From contig NZ_JAQBOD010000043.1 in the NCBI RefSeq assembly GCF_028288205.1, forward strand, positions 1 to 64,000: a DNA stretch of 64,000 bases. The letters are read 5' to 3'. Source of the stretch: Mucilaginibacter sp. GTDB lineage: Bacteria > Bacteroidota > Bacteroidia > Sphingobacteriales > Sphingobacteriaceae. Of this stretch, positions 51,293 through 59,129 are shown piece after piece. The position numbers and the translations under genes were made by a program. Position 1 is the first letter of the stretch. Every line of letters starts with the position of its first letter. The notes beneath the pieces were generated by a model. That model had not been told where the DNA came from and searched no databases. It saw only the letters and a list, made by a program, of their open reading frames with translations.

Positions 51293-52711
51293 ATGAAAAA
51301 TAAAAATATAAAATTAACCTTGGCCCTGTTTGCAGTTTGCCTAACAGCAGCCTGCAAAAAGGAGCTGAACGTGTATCCTACTACATCTGAAGTTGATGGC
51401 AATGTTATTGTTGATGCCAAAAGCGCCTCAACCGTTCTTAATGGGGTATATTATCGTTTTGCCAATGGTGGGGTAGATAATAATAGTATCCCATCGGTAT
51501 TGTGGACAAACGTAAATGAAATTTTTCCATCAGAGTTAAGCGGAGCATTAACCAACTCCAGCGGTAACGACGGTAATTATTCTTTTACCTTTACTGCTTT
51601 AAGCACTGGTGGTGTTACTAATAAATGGAACTATGGTTATGCTTTGGTAAACGCCGCAAACGGTTTTTTAAAAAATGTTGCACCCGTTACCACTATACCT
51701 GCCGCTACTAAAACCCAAATGATAGCGGAAGCTAAATTTTTGAGAGCTTTTGCGAACGAGGAGCTATTGCTTTATTATGGACAGTATTACGATGTTAACA
51801 GTAAATACGGAATTATTTTGCGCGATGAGTTTGTTGATGCCACTAATATTAACCTTCCGCGCAGTGGGGTTAGCGCTGCTTATACATCAATATTGGCCGA
51901 TCTGGATGCGGCCATTGCCGGTTTGCCTGCCCTTAATACACAAATATATTATGCAAACGTGTCGGCGGCCAAATTGTTAAAGGCGCGCGTTTTAATAAAT
52001 CGCGGATCAAGCGGAGATTATGCGCAGGTTGTCAGCCTAACTAATGATGTAATTACCAATGGCGGTTTTACATTGGAAGCTAATTTAAAGGATATATTCT
52101 GGACTAAAGGCTTTGCCAGTAAAGAAGTAATATTGGGGGTACAACCATTCAGCACGGAAACCTATAAGTTCAGGCAAAATCAATACTACAACCAGTATCC
52201 TGTTTCAGCCTCTTTTATAACCTTATTGGCAAACGATCCCCGTAATCAGTGGGTTTATCAGCCGTACACGCTCCGCGGGACAGTAATAGGACAGTTAACC
52301 AAGTATTATTCGGGCAGTCCAAGTGTCGTTGTTCAAACCCCCTTATCCGAACACTGCTATGCTTTTCGCCTTACAGAAGCCTATTTACTGGAAGCGGAAG
52401 CCATTACCTTATCAAACGGGGACTTGTCAAAAGCTAAACCCTTGCTAACAACAGTAATGGGGCACGCCGGCCTTACCGATTATAGTGCTGTAAATAATGC
52501 CACTACCGCGGCAGCTTTACAGGTACTTATTGTACAAGAAGAAATGAAAAACTTTGTGGCCGAAAACGGTGCAGATTGGTTTGCCCTACGCAGGCTGCCC
52601 TTTGCTACCCTTAAAACTATGCAGCCTTACATTACAACGATTAACCAATTGATATTGCCCATACCAAATAGCGAAATAACTGCCAATGGCCAGATATTTC
52701 CAAATCCCTGA
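51293..52711 (+). CDS. SusD/RagB-type outer-membrane lipoprotein, locus 1
   Basis: A 472-residue surface lipoprotein that forms the lid over SusC. The lipobox ends at Cys21 (CLTAACKKELNVYPT); TPR-like helices follow (KTQMIAEAKFLRAFANEELLLYYGQYYDV and later LTEAYLLEAEAITLSNGDL), with the SusD-type end (ENGADWFALRRLPFATL and LPIPNSEI). It follows SusC by 24 bp. A hairpin with weak T run comes after the stop. Substrate cannot be read from sequence. Confidence 0.93.
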   Translation: MKNKNIKLTLALFAVCLTAACKKELNVYPTTSEVDGNVIVDAKSASTVLNGVYYRFANGGVDNNSIPSVLWTNVNEIFPSELSGALTNSSGNDGNYSFTFTALSTGGVTNKWNYGYALVNAANGFLKNVAPVTTIPAATKTQMIAEAKFLRAFANEELLLYYGQYYDVNSKYGIILRDEFVDATNINLPRSGVSAAYTSILADLDAAIAGLPALNTQIYYANVSAAKLLKARVLINRGSSGDYAQVVSLTNDVITNGGFTLEANLKDIFWTKGFASKEVILGVQPFSTETYKFRQNQYYNQYPVSASFITLLANDPRNQWVYQPYTLRGTVIGQLTKYYSGSPSVVVQTPLSEHCYAFRLTEAYLLEAEAITLSNGDLSKAKPLLTTVMGHAGLTDYSAVNNATTAAALQVLIVQEEMKNFVAENGADWFALRRLPFATLKTMQPYITTINQLILPIPNSEITANGQIFPNP

Positions 52712-52732
52712 TATGGAGTGTTGTTAATAAAC

Positions 52733-52766
52733 ATTAAAGGGAGCAATTAAAAGCTCTCTTTAATTA
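52733..52766 (+). terminator. Hairpin between SusD and the first TlpA-like gene
   Basis: ATTAAAGGGAGC (52733-52744) pairs with GCTCTCTTTAAT (52753-52764) over 12 bp with one G-T pair. The T run is weak. It may give partial termination, so that the thioredoxin genes are expressed below SusCD. Confidence 0.5.
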
Positions 52767-52802
52767 ATCTAATTTCAATACTGATAAATAATTATACATT
52801 TT

Positions 52803-54005
52803 ATGAAAGCAAAAAAAACAATAGGTAGTATTGCGGTAGTCCTTTTTTTACTGCAACAAAGCTTTGCCCAAACCATACAACCCGGAAAGCGGTATTTAAT
52901 AAAGGGGAATATAAAAGGTATTACTACCGGAAAGATAAAATTAATTCAGCCCAATATTGACAACCGGACTGAAAAGGTGATTGATAGCGGCATTATTAAA
53001 AACAATTATTTTAAATTAAAAGGAACTGTAAAAACTTCCCAAATGATGTCTGTAATGATAGAACCTGGCAACTGGAAATTTACCGCGTTTGTGGAAAATA
53101 ATGTACTGAATATTACCGCCGATACTACCGGCTCGCAGTATTATGACTATACGGCTTATGGTATGGGGAAAGGCGCCATAATAAAGAATTTTACTGAAAC
53201 CGGCTCTAAAAACTATGATGACTGGATGAAATATGAAAACAATCCCGGACAAAAACAATACGCGGCGGTTTCAGCAAGGCTTAATGAAAAATTTAAGGCA
53301 ACAGCCAAAGATATAGATGCACAGTATAAGGTAAGGGATGAGATGGATTCGGTAAAAATGCTGCTTCAGAAATGGCAAAAAATGCAGATAGATAATTACG
53401 TAGATCAAAATCCATCAGCTGTTGCCGGGATATACATGTTTTATAATCTGTTCCTGTTTTCAAGTAATATGTCTTATGCAACGCTTGATAATATGTTAAA
53501 CAAGTTTACAGGCGAAGCTAAGTCATCGGTTTATTATCAAAACCTTGCAACTTCGCGGGCCAAGCTTAAAACGGTACAGCCCGGCAGTATAGCCCCCGAT
53601 TTTACTTTGCTGAAAAGAGACAGTACAAAGTTTACCTTGTCGGCATTGAGGGGTAAATATACCATGATCGATTTTTGGGCAAGCTGGTGCCATCCCTGCC
53701 GTCAGGCTATTCCGCATTGGAAACAGGTATATCAAAAATACCATGATAAAGGCTTTGATATTCTCAGCGTTTCGGACGATAGCAAATGGAAAGACTGGAT
53801 TGGTGCCATGAATATTGAAAAAATGCCGTGGACACAGGTATGTGACGAATTTCCAATAAAAAGAATGCCTGCAAGGGTAGGTAGTTTATATATGACAACC
53901 TTTATACCTTTTTATGTATTGCTGGATAAAGAAGGAAAAGTTTTAGTTTACACCGGCGACGAAACTAAAATTGATGAGAAACTAACAGAGATATTCGGAA
54001 AATAA
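52803..54005 (+). CDS. TlpA-like thioredoxin with N-terminal DUF4369-like domain (CHPC)
   Basis: A 400-residue exported protein with a signal peptide (MKAKKTIGSIAVVLFLLQQSFAQ). Residues about 28-130 look like the beta-rich DUF4369 domain common in Bacteroidota (YLIKGNIKGITTGKIKLIQP), then a helical linker, then a thioredoxin domain from about 265 with active site C296-H-P-C299 (DFWASWCHPCRQAIPHW) and the cis-Pro in FIPFYVLLD. TlpA proteins reduce disulphides on the periplasmic side. It is the first of three tandem paralogues after SusD. Confidence 0.9.
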   Translation: MKAKKTIGSIAVVLFLLQQSFAQTIQPGKRYLIKGNIKGITTGKIKLIQPNIDNRTEKVIDSGIIKNNYFKLKGTVKTSQMMSVMIEPGNWKFTAFVENNVLNITADTTGSQYYDYTAYGMGKGAIIKNFTETGSKNYDDWMKYENNPGQKQYAAVSARLNEKFKATAKDIDAQYKVRDEMDSVKMLLQKWQKMQIDNYVDQNPSAVAGIYMFYNLFLFSSNMSYATLDNMLNKFTGEAKSSVYYQNLATSRAKLKTVQPGSIAPDFTLLKRDSTKFTLSALRGKYTMIDFWASWCHPCRQAIPHWKQVYQKYHDKGFDILSVSDDSKWKDWIGAMNIEKMPWTQVCDEFPIKRMPARVGSLYMTTFIPFYVLLDKEGKVLVYTGDETKIDEKLTEIFGK

Positions 54006-54073
54006 TATTTGCTTAAAAGATTAATTCGATGGGGGGATTTTATTCATTAAAAACATCATCAAATATAAAATTT

Positions 54074-55261
54074 ATGAAAACAATAAAAATAGGCTGTACG
54101 CTAATGGCATTGTTGCTTTTGCAACACGCTTTTGCTCAGGAAACAAACAGTGGGAAGCAATTTACACTCAGCGGCCAAATAATCGGTGCGGTTATTGATT
54201 CTGTATTGCTTAATTATAGAGATGCCAACGGAAAGTACATGCAAACAGCTACACCGGTACTAAACCAGAAATTTACGGTAAGCGGCAATATAGTTAATCA
54301 CCCGGGAAGCGCCATTATGTGGTTTAAAAATAAAGGTGAAGTAATATCGCGCCAGCAGCTTGAAGATAGAAGACATGTAATTTACCTGGAACCTAAAAAA
54401 ATGACGCTTACTGGAAATCCTTTTGGAAAAGCTGGGATACAAATTTCGGGCTCAAAAACGCAATCAGAATTTGATGAACTAAACAAAGAATTAGCTGCTG
54501 TGATGGCCGAAAGGCAACCGGTTGTTGACGAGTTGATGAAAGAAAAGGATCATGAAAAGCAGGCAAAGATCAGAGAAAAATTAGAGCCATTTAATAACAG
54601 GGTCAAAAAGATCAATTACCATTTCTTTTTAATGCACCCCAATTCATATGTTACCAGCGACCGGATAAAATACGATATTTCGAGCCTGAGACTTGATTCT
54701 ATTAAAACAGTGTACAATAATTTCAATGCTGAATTAAAAGAAACCGACGATGCAAAGCAACTGGCAATTGAAATTAAAAAAATAGAATCGGGAATGCCAG
54801 GAAGTGTTGCGGCAGCTTTTACAGCGAATGACCTAAACGATAAGCCGCTATCATTGGCCGACTTTAAAGGTAAATATGTAATAATTGATTTTTGGGCCAG
54901 TTGGTGCGTTCCATGCCGTAAAGGTAACCCGCACCTGATAGCCCTGTATAGTAAGTATCATGAAAAAGGACTGGATATTATAAGCGTTTCCGATGATGAC
55001 CGGAACCATCAGGCCTGGAAAGATGCCGTTGCGAAGGATAATATTGGTATATGGCACCATGTGTTAAGGGGGCTGGATATGCAACTGATTATAAAGCACT
55101 TATTAAATCCGAAGGATATTAACGAAAAGTATGGTATACATACCCTTCCTACAAAAATAATGATTGACCCTTCAGGTAAAATCATTGGCCGTTATGGCGA
55201 TAGCATGGGCGGTACAGATGAGGATATGGACAAGATGCTGGCCGAAATATTCAAATCTTAA
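54074..55261 (+). CDS. TlpA-like thioredoxin, second tandem paralogue (CVPC)
   Basis: A 395-residue exported protein (signal MKTIKIGCTLMALLLLQHAFAQ) with a DUF4369-like N-terminal domain (FTLSGQIIGAVIDSVLLNYRD), a charged helical middle rich in Glu and Lys, and a C-terminal thioredoxin with active site C278-V-P-C281 (DFWASWCVPCRKGNPHL) and cis-Pro in TLPTKIMIDPSGK. The ATG at 54074 was preferred over 54029 because it starts the signal peptide. It lies 68 bp after the first paralogue and 22 bp before the third. Confidence 0.9.
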   Translation: MKTIKIGCTLMALLLLQHAFAQETNSGKQFTLSGQIIGAVIDSVLLNYRDANGKYMQTATPVLNQKFTVSGNIVNHPGSAIMWFKNKGEVISRQQLEDRRHVIYLEPKKMTLTGNPFGKAGIQISGSKTQSEFDELNKELAAVMAERQPVVDELMKEKDHEKQAKIREKLEPFNNRVKKINYHFFLMHPNSYVTSDRIKYDISSLRLDSIKTVYNNFNAELKETDDAKQLAIEIKKIESGMPGSVAAAFTANDLNDKPLSLADFKGKYVIIDFWASWCVPCRKGNPHLIALYSKYHEKGLDIISVSDDDRNHQAWKDAVAKDNIGIWHHVLRGLDMQLIIKHLLNPKDINEKYGIHTLPTKIMIDPSGKIIGRYGDSMGGTDEDMDKMLAEIFKS

Positions 55262-55283
55262 ATCAAAAAATAAAATTAAAATA

Positions 55284-56438
55284 ATGAAAAAAATTATCTT
55301 ATCTATATTAATGTTTGGCTGTAGTTTAATAGCATCAGCACAGGAAAAGCCAGAAGAAAAAATTATTTTCAAAGGCAGTGCCGACCCGGTTTATAATGGG
55401 TCAGTAATTGTAATATATAACAAGAGTATTGGCGTACTGGATTCTGCTAAGGTTGAAAATGGAAATTTTGCTTTCACTGTACCATACAAAGAGCCATCCC
55501 GATATATGTTTTACAGTAAATATGAAGCTAAAAAGAAAGGTGGCTATGCGCCCTATGGCATCCTGATCACCAGTCCGGAAACGGTTAATATCAAGGCGGA
55601 TATGGAGACTTTAGCTAACTCAGCAATTGGCAATGCTCCTGAAAATGATTTATATATGGCCTTTGTGAAGGCTGGAAATGCGGGCAGGCAAAAAGTGATG
55701 GATCAGTTCGACGAAAAATACGGTGCCGGATTCATGAAAAAGCTCACACAAAAGGATCCAAAATATCCGGAGGCTATTAAATATTACCAGGAATTGAATA
55801 ACGCAAACAATGTTTTGGAAACAGCAAGATTGGAGACCTTTATAAAAAACAACCCGGATTCATTTACCGCCATTTATTTACTCAATGGTATATTTGCAAA
55901 CATGCAAACGGAGAAAGCACAATCACTGTATAACCTGGTACCGGCAAAGTATAAAAACACCAGCTATGGTAAAACCATTATGCAACGAATTGAGGCAGCT
56001 AAAATTACCGCCATAGGCAAAATAGCTCCCGATTTTGAGCAGCCCGATACAGCAAATAAAATGGTTAAGCTCTCCGGTTTCAGAGGGCAGTACTTATTGC
56101 TGGATTTTTGGGCAAGCTGGTGCGGGCCTTGCCGGCAGGAAAACCCGAATGTAGTTAAAGCGTACCAAAAATATCATGATAAAGGCTTCACCGTACTGGG
56201 CGTTTCTCTGGATCAACCCGGAAAAAAAGAAGCATGGCTCAATGCTATCCATCACGACCAGCTTACCTGGACACAGGTTTCGGATTTGCAGTTCTGGAAT
56301 AATACCGTTGCTAAATTGTATGGGATACAAGCTATCCCCCAAAACTTTTTACTGGATAAGGAAGGTAAGATCGTTGCAGTAAACATCCGTGGTGATGACC
56401 TTACCAATAAATTAGCAGAATTACTGGATAAAAAGTAA
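55284..56438 (+). CDS. TlpA-like thioredoxin, third tandem paralogue (CGPC)
   Basis: A 384-residue exported protein with signal MKKIILSILMFGCSLIASAQ, a DUF4369-like domain (IIFKGSADPVYNGSVIVIYNK), a helical linker and a thioredoxin domain with the standard TlpA site C280-G-P-C283 (DFWASWCGPCRQENPNV) and cis-Pro in AIPQNFLLDKEGK. The ATG at 55284 follows the previous stop by 22 bp; an open frame extends upstream but overlaps the preceding gene. It is the last gene of SusCD locus 1. Confidence 0.92.
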   Translation: MKKIILSILMFGCSLIASAQEKPEEKIIFKGSADPVYNGSVIVIYNKSIGVLDSAKVENGNFAFTVPYKEPSRYMFYSKYEAKKKGGYAPYGILITSPETVNIKADMETLANSAIGNAPENDLYMAFVKAGNAGRQKVMDQFDEKYGAGFMKKLTQKDPKYPEAIKYYQELNNANNVLETARLETFIKNNPDSFTAIYLLNGIFANMQTEKAQSLYNLVPAKYKNTSYGKTIMQRIEAAKITAIGKIAPDFEQPDTANKMVKLSGFRGQYLLLDFWASWCGPCRQENPNVVKAYQKYHDKGFTVLGVSLDQPGKKEAWLNAIHHDQLTWTQVSDLQFWNNTVAKLYGIQAIPQNFLLDKEGKIVAVNIRGDDLTNKLAELLDKK

Positions 56439-56462
56439 ACCACTGTATACAAACAATAATTT

Positions 56463-56497
56463 AAAGTAAAGGTGGCATCAAAACCACTTTTACTTTA
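56463..56497 (+). terminator. Probable terminator of SusCD locus 1
   Basis: A 13-bp stem (56463-56475 with 56484-56496) with one G-T pair lies 25 bp after the last TlpA gene. The following T run is weak, so efficiency is uncertain. Confidence 0.5.
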
Positions 56498-56521
56498 CCT
56501 CTTGAAGATAGGAATGTTAGC

Positions 56522-56758
56522 TTACCGGTACAATAAGTAAAGGAAAGATGGTTCAGGAGAGTCATTACGTTCCAACACACGTTTAATAGTGGGAATACCT
56601 GTGGCTCGATCGTCTGTTAAATCCAGTTCCTTAAAAAAAATCCCCTAAACGGCGATTATGGTAACGTCGCGGCTTTATTCGTCATCTGATAAAATATTTC
56701 CTGTATACGGCATCCGGATGAGGATATCTATTGCATTGCAATATTTTGACTCATTGGA
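56522..56758 (-). pseudogene. Decayed fragment of a COG2865-type (AlbA_2/Schlafen plus HATPase_c_4) protein
   Basis: Read on the minus strand, separate short frames spell parts of one protein: DILIRMPYTGNILSDDE (56728 to 56678), then NKAATL, then RYHNRRLGDFF (56666 to 56634), then KELDLTDDRATGIPTIKRV and onward to LERNDSPEPSF (56632 to about 56540). From memory, COG2865 proteins have R-Y-R-N-R-R-x-G-x-F-x-K-E-L-x-L-T-E-G-R-x-T-G-I-P-x-I near the C terminus, which matches in order. At least two frame shifts (near 56633 and about 56665-56680) and the lack of an N-terminal part show it is dead. Confidence 0.6.
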
Positions 56759-56828
56759 AAACAGATTTACAAGTCATAAATTATAATCAAACTGAAGTAG
56801 ACCAATAAACGTAGTTTAAACCTGATAA

Positions 56829-57422
56829 TCACTTTAGGAGGTAAGCCCACATAAGCAAAAATGCGACGTCCTGATGCTTAAGTAGGTAGTCTTTAATTGA
56901 CTGGATAGATTTAGTCATGTGACTATTAACAGTGGCGGTAGAAATGCCCATAATCCGGCTGGTTTCTTCATAGCTTTTTCCTTGTAGCTTACAAAGACTG
57001 AATACCTGTTTCCTTTGGGGCGTTAACTGGTCAATAGCCTGGTGCAATAATTGAGCAGCCTGTTTGTTTTCCAGCAGTTCTTCTCCATTGAGATAATGAT
57101 TTACACTGTTGAACGATAAAGATTGTATTAACGATTGATCGCTTGCAATCTTACGAAAATAATTGTAAACGAGATTTTGTGCTACCGTAAACATATAAGA
57201 CTGGAAAGATTTATCCGTATCCAATGTTACGCGGTTTATCCAAAGCTTTATAAACAACTCCTGTAATACCTCGTCAGCAACATCCATATTTTTAACCAGA
57301 TACATTATGCGTCGGTACATGGGTTTACTGTATGCCTGATAAATCGCATTAAAAGCAGTCTCATCACCTTGGCTCAGGCGCACAAGTAAATCTTTTTGAT
57401 ACGTTTCTTCCAGTATTTTCAA
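56829..57422 (-). CDS. ECF sigma factor of SusCD locus 2, divergent from its fecR
   Basis: A 197-residue ECF sigma factor: region 2 (FNAIYQAYSKPMYRRIMYL, DVADEVLQELFIKLW), and region 4 (LTPQRKQVFSLCKLQGKSYEETSRIMGISTATVNSHMTKSI). The C terminus carries an extra hydrophobic tail (LLKHQDVAFLLMWAYLLK), seen in many FecR-linked sigma factors of Bacteroidota. It is transcribed away from fecR (57664), with 241 bp between the starts, unlike locus 1 where sigma and fecR are in one direction. Confidence 0.92.
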   Translation of the reverse strand: MKILEETYQKDLLVRLSQGDETAFNAIYQAYSKPMYRRIMYLVKNMDVADEVLQELFIKLWINRVTLDTDKSFQSYMFTVAQNLVYNYFRKIASDQSLIQSLSFNSVNHYLNGEELLENKQAAQLLHQAIDQLTPQRKQVFSLCKLQGKSYEETSRIMGISTATVNSHMTKSIQSIKDYLLKHQDVAFLLMWAYLLK

Positions 57423-57546
57423 TAGTCGCTATCAGTTAGTTACCAAATTTACTTTTTTTCGCCTCAAAAAACAATCCTTTTATGTATATAAACTTAGGAG
57501 TCAATAGTATAACAGAATAAATTGATCGGTATTCAGAAGGACTAAA

Positions 57547-57554
57547 TATATTTG
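57547..57554 (+). promoter_or_regulatory. Possible -7 box of fecR, locus 2
   Basis: TATATTTG is an exact TAnnTTTG match, 109 bp before the fecR start. An ATTG lies 22 bp upstream, slightly too far for the 19-21-bp rule, so the promoter is uncertain. Confidence 0.35.
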
Positions 57555-57663
57555 AAAAATTAATTAACTGATTATTAAGCGATTATTAATATCAAGTAAA
57601 TTTTAACGGCCGCGGCTCATTACTTTTTCTTTCAACGGTGTATTACTTAATATTTTACAAATA

Positions 57664-58905
57664 ATGGAAGAACTAATACCGCATTTGTTTACTAAATATC
57701 TTGAAGGAAATTGCTCCGATGAGGAACTAAAAACGCTGATGGTGTATTTTAAAATGCCAGAAAATGAATTGTTGCTGAAGCAACGGATCATCGGTGAGCT
57801 TAAAACAAAAGATATTTCCGAAAGTGAAGTGCCGGATTTGGATAATCGTTTGAATTCAATATATAAAAATGTTCAGCTATATATTGATAAGGATAAAGTG
57901 CCTTTAACGAGGTTATGGACAGGCTGGAAGAAAATAGCTGTCGCGGCCTCTGTTGTTTTAATTAGTGGGGCAGGTTTATTTTATTACAAACAGAAAAATA
58001 ATGCGGGCCAGTTAACCCTTGCGTCGTTACATGCGATTAATCCCGGAAAAAATGCCGCCACATTGACGCTGGCAAACGGTCGAAAAATTTTATTATCAGA
58101 TAATGTAAATGGCTTGCTGGCCAAACAGACCGGGGTAAACATTACCAAAACCGGTAGTGGACAAGTCATCTATCTTGGTGTTGCACAGCCATTATCACCG
58201 GGAGCAACCGCAATCCCACAACCAGGTAACATTGTACAGTATAATACGATCAGCACGGCCAATGGACAACAATTTAATGTCATCTTGCCTGATGGTAGTA
58301 ATGTTACATTGAACGCTGCATCGTCAATAAAATTCCCGGCAAGCTTTGCGGGCTTAAAAGAGCGTAGGGTTGAACTGAGCGGCGAAGCTTATTTCGCTGT
58401 AAAGCATAATAGTCAACAGCCATTCAAAGTTGATACAAAAAACCAGCAGGTTGAGGATATAGGGACTGAATTTGACATTAACAGCTATGTTGATGAGCCC
58501 GGTATCAAAACAACCCTTGTTGAGGGATCGGCCAAAGTATCCGCATTTGGAACAGAAACAGCGGGACAAATACAAAACGGATCTGTAATATTAACGCGCA
58601 GCCAACAATCAGTATTGACAGGTAATGCATTGAAAGTCAAAATGGTTAATGCAGGAATCGATATCGCATGGAAAAGCGGGCGATTTGCTTATCAAAATAC
58701 TCCCTTGCAGGAAGTGATGCGCCAGGTAGCCAGGTGGTATGATGTAGAGGTTGCCTACGATAGTGAAGATTTAAAATTAAAAAGACTGAGTGGCTCTGTG
58801 TCAAGGTATGACAAGGTAGCAGACATCTTAAATGCCATTGAGTATACAGCAAAAGTCAGGTTCAAAATTGATAGCAGAAAAATAACCGTAATGCCAGGTG
58901 AGTAA
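57664..58905 (+). CDS. FecR family anti-sigma factor of SusCD locus 2
   Basis: A 413-residue anti-sigma factor: cytoplasmic sigma-binding part (1-88, HLFTKYLEGNCSDEELKTLM), TM helix about 90-107 (IAVAASVVLISGAGLFYY), and a periplasmic FecR domain (TANGQQFNVILPDGSNVTLNA, LSGEAYFAVKH, DIGTEFDINSYVDEPGIKTTL, LTRSQQSVL) with a C-terminal STN-like segment (VARWYDVEVAYDSEDL). It has the same architecture as the locus 1 FecR but is clearly diverged, fitting a different receptor. Confidence 0.93.
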   Translation: MEELIPHLFTKYLEGNCSDEELKTLMVYFKMPENELLLKQRIIGELKTKDISESEVPDLDNRLNSIYKNVQLYIDKDKVPLTRLWTGWKKIAVAASVVLISGAGLFYYKQKNNAGQLTLASLHAINPGKNAATLTLANGRKILLSDNVNGLLAKQTGVNITKTGSGQVIYLGVAQPLSPGATAIPQPGNIVQYNTISTANGQQFNVILPDGSNVTLNAASSIKFPASFAGLKERRVELSGEAYFAVKHNSQQPFKVDTKNQQVEDIGTEFDINSYVDEPGIKTTLVEGSAKVSAFGTETAGQIQNGSVILTRSQQSVLTGNALKVKMVNAGIDIAWKSGRFAYQNTPLQEVMRQVARWYDVEVAYDSEDLKLKRLSGSVSRYDKVADILNAIEYTAKVRFKIDSRKITVMPGE

Positions 58906-58991
58906 TCCGCGAATAGGGCCTCTCATCACACCCATAAGAATTCATAAAAATTAATATAACCGTAAACTAAACAACGATAAACAAAACAGAA

Positions 58992-59087
58992 ATGAAAAAT
59001 TTAAAGACAAACAAGACAAGGATATCAGATATAAAAGAACAGGAGCGCTGCGAACGCCCCTGTTCATTAAACCTGATTAAATCCTAA
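58992..59087 (+). other. Hairpin and short frame in the FecR-SusC spacer, locus 2
   Basis: GAACAGG-A-GCG (59037-59047) pairs with CGC-C-CCTGTTC with one mismatch and no T run after it. An ATG-started 31-codon frame (58992-59087) crosses it and ends before SusC. This repeats the layout of locus 1 (47616-47720), though the sequences differ. Confidence 0.4.
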
Positions 59088-59129
59088 ACGAGCGACAAAC
59101 CCCTTTTTTTAATTTAACACAGAACCCAA

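Larger units (their letters stand above)
56439..56828. other. 390-bp spacer between the two SusCD loci
   Basis: No intact gene is present. The spacer holds a hairpin at 56463-56496 (AAAGTAAAGGTGG with CCACTTTTACTTT, one G-T pair), probably the end of the locus 1 transcript, and then the remains of a minus-strand gene (56522-56758). Confidence 0.7.

Noticed and set aside
55164..55283. Upstream extension of the third TlpA gene
   Set aside because: It overlaps the end of the second TlpA gene and lacks a signal peptide, whereas ATG 55284 starts a clear one.
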